From NCBI GenBank assembly GCA_037178975.1, contig JASJZH010000004.1, forward strand, positions 3,410,001 through 3,474,000: a DNA stretch of 64,000 bases. Reading direction: 5' to 3'. This DNA comes from Oscheius tipulae (taxonomy: Eukaryota; Nematoda; Chromadorea; Rhabditida; Rhabditidae). The translations under genes were made by a program, and so were the position numbers. Below are positions 10,402 to 19,500 of the stretch, piece by piece. The number at the start of each line of letters is the position of its first letter. Within the stretch, counting starts at the first letter, position 1. The notes beneath the pieces were generated by a model. It had not been told where the DNA came from, searched no databases, and saw only the letters and a list, made by a program, of their open reading frames with translations.

Positions 10402-11960
10402 TATAGTGTGTTCACAAAAATCCAAACCATCCCGAATCGCGGGCTTTTTTTTTGGCTCAAACAACTCAAAATTGATTTAAATTTCAATAAGTTCTTCTTT
10501 TCAATCATTTTTCTTGGCCAATTTCAGCAAAAACTAGTTTTTCCGTACCCAGTTGGTTCATGCTTTTGGGTCGTTTTCTTCGCAAGGAGTAAAAGGCATC
10601 AAACTCTAATAAAACTCGTGGAATGATCTCCGACGTTCGCTGCTATCACTCCCTCGTTTTCTGAAGACTGTCCCGAGCTCAACAATCCTTTTGTTCTCAC
10701 ATCTAAGGCGAGGCAAACAGCATCTCACATAGAAAGGTCAAAGAAATTATCGAAGATCGAAATGCTGCTGCCTCTCCCTTCTTGTAAGCCTTGTGTCGTT
10801 CCCCGAATGAATACCGATCCCACAAAACTCAGCGTGAACCTTTTACACTCGTAATTTTCTGAAGGCTTTGAGGATGACGGGTTCAAGATGGGCAGGACCA
10901 ATCTCGACAAGCTGCTTCGTTAGGTTTTACCTATCGTGTCGTCCGCTACAGGAACATTTTGTACGAGCAACCAAGCCTGGTCAAGCTCAGGCACCGCTAC
11001 TTAAAACAGATCAAAGACCTTAGAGTAGGAAAGTTTTATAGTTTACATGGGCGAAACGTGGATATTTGAAGGGATCAGATTTGTAAGAGACTGGGTAGAT
11101 ACTAGATACTGTAGACAAGATTCTGATGTTTTCTTTTCAAAGTTTCATGAATCCAAAAAAGTTTATCGGCCGAGGGCTGAAAATTGGACCCGATCCGTCC
11201 ACTTCCAGAGGAAAAAGAGGAATCATTGTAGGCAGGTCTATGTTGAATACCTTTGAGGAGAGACTTATTACCTAACTATCGCTCTCTTAAATTTATACTA
11301 ACAGTGGAAGAGAGACAGATCAAGACTATCACAAGACGATGGACAACGACCCATCCCACGAGTATTTGAGAGAAGTTTTGTCAAAGAAAAATGAATCCGC
11401 TGGAGACCGTCAGGCAGTATTAGTCATTGACAATGCCGCCTATCACAACAAGCAAGCAGAAAATTTTAGACACATACTTATTACGCTTAAGATTTATACC
11501 TGCCGACAATCTGCGATACCAAGGCGGTAATTTCTGAGTTTCTCTTGAAACGTGGTGTCGAATCCGAGCTCGGAGCAACAAGCCGACTTTTTTTTAACGA
11601 CCTTAAATGCTTCTACGAATCTTGTGGTGGTCGAGACCAGATGAAAGTCTTCTCCACGTCCAATGTGGCTCGAGAGCATGGTGTTACATCGCTGCGTCTC
11701 CCCCCGTATCATTGTACTCTAAATCCAGTTGATGAGAGTGATTTGGACGAAGATGAGTGACGAAGTCGTTTCCTACGTTATTCCAATAAATATTACCTAT
11801 TGTTTAACGGAAAAAAAAACAGAAAAATAACTAAAAAAAAATACGGAAAGGATAAAATTATTTTATGAACGAAATATTTGAAGCTAATTCTTAGCCCTTT
11901 GAATCCGTGATAAAAAAAATTCCTGGTCGTTTGGTTGTTTTTTCTTGTGAACACACTATA
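10402..11960 (+). mobile_element. Decayed DDE transposon with terminal inverted repeats
   Basis: A 1,559-bp element. Its ends match as inverted repeats: TATAGTGTGTTCACAA at 10402-10417 and its complement at 11945-11960, with weaker similarity further in (TTTCAATAAGTTCTTC on the left against GAACGAAATATTTGAAGC on the right). The outer TA may be the target duplication, as in Tc1/mariner-type elements. The interior holds a broken transposase. A 315-bp relative lacking coding sequence lies at 42715-43029. Confidence 0.82.
10690..11757 (+). pseudogene. Degenerate DDE transposase
   Basis: Transposase pieces appear in order but in different frames with stops: KEIIEDRNAAASP near 10740; ETWIFEGIRFVRDWVDT near 11050; GPDPSTSRGKRGIIVG near 11190; LVIDNAAYHNK near 11423-11455 (second acidic residue of the triad); and REHGVTSLRLPPYHC then TLNPVD near 11680-11733 (third motif). 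In related transposases the first motif reads D-E-T-W; here it is G-E-T-W, so the first catalytic Asp is lost. Frame breaks between every block make it inactive. Confidence 0.8.
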
Positions 11961-12291
11961 CTTTACGTCACCTCGGTGACCATATCGTTGTCTGACTTTT
12001 TGAAATCGCCTGTTAATTGAAAGGCGCGCGTCTCCCAGGCGACGCGACACAATCAGTTTCCTTCAGATAGAAGCCCTTCGCTTTTTTTTAACCCTTACAT
12101 CCCCTCGAACTAAGCGAAGAAGGGTGTCTGATCTCTTTTGATAAACTGACTAACTCTCATAGAAATCTCGTTGGCTTGTGTTTAAAGGGCTAGAGCCACA
12201 AATTTCGACATGCTTCCCCTATTTGATGAACCAACCGTATCATTGATTCCATACGGCATCAAACATAGCATTTTTAGATATTTCGCGTTCT
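11961..12291. other. Short intergenic, probable promoter
   Basis: Separates the transposon end from the ATG of the next gene. No open frame of note. A TTTTTAG at about 12272-12278 may be the trans-splice acceptor. Confidence 0.4.
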
Positions 12292-13246
12292 ATGGGTCAC
12301 GGTGCTTCTAGCGACAAACGTAAGCAGACAGTTCCTGTAAGTCTTCCACTTTTTTCATTTTGACAATGCTATTTTAGGGAGTCGATTATCCGGTTCAGCA
12401 GTCTCCGTACCCGGTACAGCCTCCTCCTCAGCCTCCAGTCAATCCTCCTGGCTACGATCAACCTTTGCATGTACCGATCAGCTTCTATCCGGACAACGTC
12501 TATTCCACTTCGAGAGGGAATGACGTCATCGCTCAAATCAACAGAGACCTAGACGATTTCGGTACGTATCTTGCTTTGTGTTATCGTGAGGCAATACTTC
12601 AGATTACCGGATGACCGAAGCTTTCGATGGCAACAGGTTCGGTAGCAGAATAACAGACTCAACTTGACACACTACTGTGTGCTGCACGAAAATCAGATTT
12701 TTGCATGTTTCTGTCGTCCTGACCCATTTTTTTAGGTTTTTAAGCGAGTTTAATCGACTCAGCGGCTCAATATTACCCCTAGAAACGTCTATTCGAACAC
12801 GAAAGATTCCCGAAAATGGAAATTAGTGCGTAAACGACACGTGTCGTTTATTTTTTGTCCTTTTTGGAGTCCAAATAGACGGAACAAATGCAGATTTCTG
12901 TACTGAGTCGATTTTAAGCAACTTACAAACTTAGATCAAAACCGTAGAAAAACGCGAAAAACGATTTTCGTGCGGTACGCAATAGTGCGTCAAGTCGAGT
13001 CGAGGCGCCCGTTATACTTTTATCCCAGATTCTTTAACCAAGTCTATGATCCGAACATCCCTCTACCTCCAGGATCGCTTCAAGTATTTCCTACCAATTT
13101 GAGTCATTATAGACTTCCAGATAGCAGCTCGGCCATATCCGAGTGCTTCCCAGTATCAGCCGCATCCTCAGGCACCCCCTCCAGCCTACAACTCGGTCAA
13201 TCAGACGCATTTCCAAGAAAAGGCTCCTCGCTATGAGGGAAAATAA
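12292..13246 (+). CDS. Small Pro/Gln/Tyr-rich protein, likely N-myristoylated
   Basis: Family not recognised. Exons join to about 150 residues. It starts MGHGASSDKRK: Gly2 and Ser6 fit the N-myristoylation consensus and are followed by basic residues, so membrane attachment is likely. A Pro-rich stretch (VQPPPQPPVNPPGYDQ) comes next, then a short structured part (NDVIAQINRDLDDF, YRMTEAFDGNRFFNQVYDP) and a second Pro/Gln/Tyr tail (PYPSASQYQPHPQAPPP) ending APRYEGK. The tail resembles WW/SH3-ligand regions. Its third intron (about 12637-13028) is nearly ten times the local norm because it holds a MITE. Start and stop are well defined by reading frame. Confidence 0.72.
12657..13000. mobile_element. 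MITE-like long hairpin in an intron
   Basis: A 344-bp inverted-repeat element. The first ~38 bp (12657-12694) pair with the last ~39 (12962-13000) with few mismatches: ACTCAACTTGACACACTACT against the complement ACTCGACTTGACGCACTATT. Further in, ATCGACTCAG and GTCTATT blocks also match in inverted order. The centre is a perfect 20-bp palindrome (TAAACGACACGTGTCGTTTA, 12831-12850) at the exact mid-point. No coding frame. The whole unit could fold into one hairpin. Confidence 0.82.
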
Positions 13247-13595
13247 TTCTGGTGATACCCCTGTGTTTTGTATATATTTATTAGCAGTTTGAGACGCATA
13301 ATTCAAAAACATAGACTGTTACATTCGCACAAGGGGGAAAGAATGGGTCATTTGTTTTGTATATAGCCCAAGGCAACCGTTTCAGGGCATCTATATGTGA
13401 TCTTTCAGATTTTCGGCCATTTTGGAAACGAGCTCAGTTATCAAACCTCAACTCACAGTCTCTCCGTATCGAAGGCTTCTCGGAACTACATTGACTACTC
13501 TCTCGACTCATTGTCAGGTTGCTTGCAACTCTGAAAACAGCTTTGGCATAGGCGGACTTTATTAGTAAGAAAAAAGGTGAAACAATCCGATAACG

Positions 13596-14335
13596 CTACG
13601 AAGCACTCGATTGAAGTCTGTTCTTCTTGTAGTAGTCGACTAGGTTACCGATGATGTCATACAGTTTCGTCCAAGCACATTTCTCTTCGGCACTCATGGA
13701 GCCGCCTGCCTTCTCGGCGACCCCGATCAGTTCCGGTACCATGTGCTAGAGTTTAAAAAGTGCATCGTAGAAGAAGGAAACTACCTCGATGTGGTACTTG
13801 TTAATATTCCACTTAATGTGACTCACAGCAATTTTCTTGCACATCTTGCACAGTGTCTCCTCGTCTTCCATCGCTGCTACGATACTCTGATAAGACTTCT
13901 GTTTGATACTGAGGCGATCTACCTTGAGACCAGCCATGTAGACATAGGCATGGTTCTGGAGACTGTCGGAATTGAAGAGAGAACTGTCAGGAATAGCTCT
14001 GAACTGGGGCCAAATGTCCTTGTAGTTTGGATGTTCGGCAAACAGTCTGATGTCTTTCTGTACGTGTTTTCACAGAATTCTCACCGGATGAAGAGAGACA
14101 GAGCATAGTTCGGTATTCGAGTAGTCATTTTCTCATGAGACTGTCGAAGCAGCTCACGATCTTGGACACTTAGACGAGAGACTTCGCCGCGGACTTCTTT
14201 CGGGACGTCTTTTGAATATATAATGTGAAAGAAGACGGAAACGTACCTTCGAGAGCCATGGCGATGGATGATAACTGATAGAAGGCGGATCGGATATGCT
14301 CGAAAGATGTCATTTCCTGTGTGTCACACATCCAT
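13596..14335 (-). CDS. Globin
   Basis: Single-domain nematode globin of about 207 residues; binds heme for oxygen or redox chemistry. Exons run MCDTQEMTSFEHIRSAF...ALE, then DVPKEVRGEV, then the fold: LSVQDRELLRQSHEKM (A/B helices), LFAEHPNYKDIWPQFRAIPD (C/CD with the CD1 Phe), SLQNHAYVYMAGLKV (E helix with candidate distal residue), CKKIAVSHIKWNINKYHIE (F helix, proximal F8 His in SHIKW), and MVPELIGVAEKAGGSMS with the final H helix AWTKLYDIIGNLVDYYKK. Start at 14335 is the first in-frame ATG after a stop; an internal Met at 14313 is possible. There is an N-terminal extension of about 35 residues. Only 72 bp separate it from the divergent RNA-binding gene. Confidence 0.88.
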
Positions 14336-14407
14336 TAACGATCTGGATTACCCAATTAGCAAGTCTGGATTCTTTTCGCACGGACAGTGTTTGGGGTGCC
14401 ACGAGAT

Positions 14408-15958
14408 ATGATGAATAATTCGTTTGCAGGTGAACACGCAACTCAATATCTTCTTTTGGACTCGTCTACCGCTCGCTGTAAAGCACCCCCTCATAGTTAG
14501 TCAGTATTCGGTCTCTTTCTTCATGCGAGACACTCTCACCACTCACACCTCCAATCACATTCAGACTCTCGCCCTTTCAGCAATGATGCCAATATCCCAG
14601 CCTCAACTACTGCCCATGGGAGGACTGGTTTGTGAGTCTCGTGCTTTTTCTGTCCTATCCATACCTTTAAATCACAGAAAAAGTATTTCTAGATAACCCT
14701 CTCTCGAATTGTCGCAAACCTCCGACTCCCACGCGCAGCTCACGTCGTCTGTTCATCGGAGACATTCCCAAAAACATCAAGGCTGACAGTGTTAAGGTTC
14801 TTCTCTTACCAGTCTTATCTAAAAGAAAAGTTAAGTGTACCCTTGCGAAGATGTTTCCGACGGCCAATAAAATCGATGTCTACTCCGAATTGAACAACAA
14901 CAGAAACAGAGGATTTGCCTTCCTCGAATACGATAACCCAGATGAGGCTCAGTCTGTTCGCGTCTTGATCACGAACAGTCCTCCGACCGTGAATCACTCA
15001 CTTGCTTTGACCTTTAGACTCTTTTGTAGATCCAAGGCAGACAGATTTCATGTGATTGGGCTCAACTCGAGCAGCCAGAGGTCTCGGAAGAGGTCCTGAA
15101 ACAAGTAACAAATTGCTATCAAGATAAAATCATTGATTAAAGGTTAAAGTTTTGTTCATACGCAATGTGCATATCGAAGTCACGGAGGAGAAACTGCTCG
15201 AGTTCTGTGGCGGCGTTGCAGCCGGAATCGAGAAAGTCAAGAGACAGGTAAATCAGATTACTTTTGTTAGTATTGGGAGTGTTAAGAAGATGCACGCCTT
15301 CGTCCACTTCCAGACTCGTCGTCAAGCCAGTCTCAAGAAGGACGAACTAAACGGACAGCTCTTGGTATGTGTAAGATCTTTTGGTGTTTCATGAGTTACA
15401 GAATGGTCTGGTTCTGGAAGTGGTCTGGTCCAAGCCGAAGCCTCGTTCTCATCCCTACCTGCCTACTATTCCCAGCCTCAACCCCGAACCGATTCCACCC
15501 TTGTTGTATCCCATGCCTGCCATTCGTCAGCCAGATATGATTACTCCCACGTTGGTCAGTCCGGAACTCCTAAACTCGCGTTCTTCCATCAAGCACAACT
15601 TCCAGGTACTCCTTGGTTCACTCTCGTCCAACTTTTAGATTCTATTTGACCTGTGCAAGACTATCTCTGTGGCCTTGCCCTTATTCTTTACCGAAGTTTA
15701 CTACAATCCGGATCCGTTCGGGAACCTCAACACGACGTTCAGAGTGTTTGCTCTCTTCGAGGTAGCTCTCTCCCTAGACCTTATTTATCGTTTTTTTTGT
15801 AGAATGGTGTTCGTATCGAGGGTGAAACTCGACCCGAGATGCCCTTCTGTATGGAGAGTACCCTGATTTCGACTGTGGCCTTTGCCAAGACTGTTCGCGA
15901 TATTGTCAATGGTCAGTCGACTCCATTGCTCCACAACAAGCAGATTCCCTGGATGTGA
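14408..15958 (+). CDS. hnRNP Q/R-A1CF-like RNA-binding protein: two RRMs plus dsRBD-like end
   Basis: Joined frame starts MMNNSFAGEHATQYLLLD. A stretch resembling only the end of a first RRM precedes an RRM: RRLFIGDIPKNIKADSV, CTLAKMFPTANKIDVY, RNRGFAFLEYDNPDEAQ (RNP1), ISCDWAQLEQPEV. The next RRM is VKVLFIRNVHIEVTEEKLLEF, MHAFVHFQTRRQASLKK, LVLEVVWSKPK. A Pro-rich linker follows (IPSLNPEPIPPLLYPMP). The C-terminal module (TEVYYNPDPFGNLNTTF, FENGVRIEG, ESTLISTVAFAKTVRDI) looks like the double-stranded-RNA-binding-like domain of the A1CF/RBM46/DND1 group. Probably nuclear or germline post-transcriptional control, by family. One intron after DEAQ has several possible donors. Several junctions were fixed by phase; the intron at 14797-14835 is well supported. 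Confidence 0.82.
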
Positions 15959-16568
15959 TTCTTTATCCCTTTCTGTTTCGATTTGTTCTGTTCTGTGCAT
16001 ACACTTATCGTAAAACGAAAAGACATAAACTGAGCACATGGCTGGGGAAAGAAAAAGAACCATAACCGAGGTCTAGAACTCGTGAGATCAATGCTCTGCG
16101 GCTGTCGAAGTAACTCGATCCCTTCGGCTGTACAGCCCTATCAGTTCTGCCTTATCTATGTAAATATCGTTGCGCAATTGGTTTATCTGTCAAATGCCAG
16201 CCGGCCGAGACATTTATTGGCGCATCTGTCCACCTCGTTCACACTCTTGTTGTCATCGGCTACTGCCATCTGTCATGTCTCTCTCACTTGCAACACGTAT
16301 TGTCAACGAGGAGGTCCACCAGTCCTTATCAAGCCGTTTCTTGATAGTCAGCTCTTTTCATCGTCTCTTTGTTCCAAACGCAGTCTCTATTTTTAGTTGC
16401 GAATATAGTAAGCGGGTACGACTTCCGTGCCAGCCTTCTCGTTTTTCCTCTGTTGTTTCGGCTTTGTTGCCACCGGCTGTAATGACCACGAGTTGTCACC
16501 CGCCGAACATTCGTTTATCCATATTGTGACAAATGTATCCTCCCTTCTCAACAGAACTTTTTTCAGAG
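15959..16568. other. Intergenic, promoter side of fibulin gene
   Basis: No convincing coding frame; several 60-120 codon frames overlap on both strands without protein character. A TTTTTTCAG ends four bases before the fibulin ATG and may be a trans-splice acceptor. Confidence 0.45.
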
Positions 16569-19500
16569 ATGTTATTGATACTCGTCTCACTATTAGTCTC
16601 AATAGCTGATGGCAATGAATTGACGAGATGTTGTGGTGGTGGAGCACGACATTTCACCCAGACCTCGACCTGCTCGAACATCCGAAGTGAGGGAACCAGT
16701 ATGAACTGTGTTAGGTAAGCTTCGTACACCTTATCGAGTCTGGAACACACCTTCCTATCTGTCGTTTGGAATGACCCCTGGAGGACACTTTTCCCGATAA
16801 CACAATCGTATAATATTCCAGATCGGCTTCAATCTGCTGTCTTCGAGCACTTCTTGATGCAGCTTGTGCCGAAGGAGCCACCTCGGCCAGAATGGACGAT
16901 TCATGTGCTTCCAACATCAATGTCTTGGCAGGGGGAATCAGGAAAGAATGTTGTGATTGTTGCTTGATGGCCAAGGAAATCGTGAGGAAGAACGAGCCGT
17001 GTATCGCTCCTACTGGGTTCTCCGCAGCTTGTCTGAAATCCTTCAATAGGTGTTGTACAGCAGTTCCAATCCACATGACCGAGGCTCATTCTCTCTTCAC
17101 TGGTTAGACAAATATCTCGAATCTAAGGGGAAACAGTTGTAGAGACACCAATGGCGGAGGGAACCATTCTTCATCTAGGCGATCGTTGTGCCAACAGCAG
17201 ATGTGAACATCTTTGTAATGACAGGTTTGTTATTACTACAGTTACTTCAAATAAAAATTCAGAGGTGGAGAGTCTGTAGAATGTTCCTGTCGCACCGGAT
17301 TCGAACTTGGTCCTGATGGAGAGATATGCATAGGTAAGTCGTCTTCCCCCTTCTAGCTTCTCTTCTTCCCTCTCTGCTTCACAATTCCTCTATCAGACAA
17401 GAACGAGTGTCTCGTAAATCCCTGTCGTCCGCGGGAGAAATGTCTCAATCTTCCGGGTAGCTACAGGTGTCAAACAATCAAGCGCAATCCTCGAATGAGA
17501 GACGATCCACGGCGTAGACCAGGCCCAGGCGAACGTCGGATGTACGACACTCCACGAGGAGATCCTTGTGGAATGGGCTTCCGATTGGCAGCTGATCAAT
17601 GTGTCGGTATGTTTCAGACGAAGACGAGTGTCAGAACAGACCCTGCAGTGATCCTTTGACTATTTGTCTCAACTTTCCCGGCAACTTTTCCTGTGTCTGT
17701 CAGTCAGGATTCTTCTACAGCGATCTGGCCGAGCAGTGTCTAGGTTAACTACTGTCGTGTGGTAGTTGTGCTGTGCCCCCTCTCCCTGTTTTCCAATCTA
17801 ACCGATTTTGAAGATGTCGATGAGTGTCTTCTGCTGATGGACGACTGTCTGGACGGACAGAGATGTCTTAACACACCTGGCTCCTTCAAGTGCATTCGGA
17901 CTCTGTCGTGTGGAACTGGCTATGCTCTCGACTCCGACTCCGAACAGTGCACTGGTATCCCCGCTCACTCCTAACATCTAGATCTCATCGTTTTGTCTCC
18001 AGCAAACAAATCTTTAGATGTGGACGAGTGCAACCTCGGCTCACACGATTGCGGAGCCCTTTATCAGTGTCGAAACACGCAAGGAAGCTATCGCTGTGAC
18101 CCGAAGAAGTGTGGAGAAGGCGAGCTTCAGAACCCGAGGACCGGAGAATGCACTTCAATTGACTGTCCAATTGGCTTCGTGCCCAAGAACGGAATGTGCA
18201 ATGGTCAGTCTACCTTTATAACTGAAACAAAGGCTCGAGTAGATGTGGATGAGTGTACTTCGGAAGATCGTTGTGGTCCCTCGCAGCAGTGTGTCAACAC
18301 TCCTGGCTCGTATCGCTGTCAGGATCTCAGCAATCTCTGTACAGAAGGTTACCAAACGAACAAGCAGACTGGCTTCTGCGAAGGTACTCTTTCTTGTCTA
18401 GTTAAGGTTAATATGTTCCAGACATTGACGAATGTACCACTGGCGCTTGTGGAAAGCTACTCTGTATCAATCTTCCCGGATCTTTCAAGTGTCGCTGTCC
18501 TGCTGGCTATGACTTCGATGATATCGTGAGTATCTTTATAATGTCGGAACTTATTAGAATCGGAAACACTCAGAGTTGAGACAAATGGCTCCCTTTTGGC
18601 AGAGGTTGTTGGAAAGACATGGTCCCAAAGCCTGAAATGTCTTCTGAAACTTAGAATATAGTCTCACCAGTGCTTTGTCTGGGACAGGAACACACTGTTC
18701 CGAGAGACATCCGTAGTTCGAGGGGCATTGTCCGTTGACACAGGGACCGGCTGCTTTTTCGAAGAGATTCTGACGAGCCATTGTGGTAGAGAGGATAAGG
18801 AAGACGACAAAGTAGAACATTTGTTGACGATGGTGATGAAAAGTTCGAGCCTCTTTTTATACAACCGGTACTGAATAGTAAACAGACAGTTGAGCATACA
18901 GTTCATGCGGTCACTTAGCAAAACTTTGGTCATCGACAGCTGAGAAAACAGTTAAACTGACCAGTAGAAAACAACCGTAAACTTCCAGACCAAACGCTGC
19001 TTTGACATCGACGAGTGCTCTAAATTTTCTGGGCACGTTTGTGACGTTTCGGCCGAATGCCACAACACGATTGGGTCCTTCATCTGTAAATGCAAGAATG
19101 GATACAAGTTGGCGGCGGACGGAAGACATTGTGAAGGTTAGGACACAATCAAGTTCAAAATACTCTAAAGTCTCTGTGTGTCTGTGTCTCTGAAGCCATT
19201 ATTGCAATTAGTGTGCACTACTTTGTGCGCACACTAATTGTTGGCAAGTCGAGTCAGTTTGGAAATAGCTTTGTTGGAAAAGTTGCTCCTGTAAGGGTAG
19301 CTTGCCTGAAGGGAAGCTTGCGGGCGGGTTGAAGTGAGAGGAAAGGGAGCATGACAGGTTGACAGAAGGGAATAGAAACCGGACATAGTTCAAAGGAATC
19401 AGAGGTTATAACTGTCATTGAGTTCCTCTAAGGGCGAAAGCAATACGTGGAAGTTTGCTCGAGGTAAGTGGGTTCAAAGAGTGGGATACAAAAAGGGATA

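Noticed and set aside
13746..14108. Plus-strand frames opposite the globin
   Set aside because: The minus strand encodes a full globin fold with correct splice phases; these are shadows.
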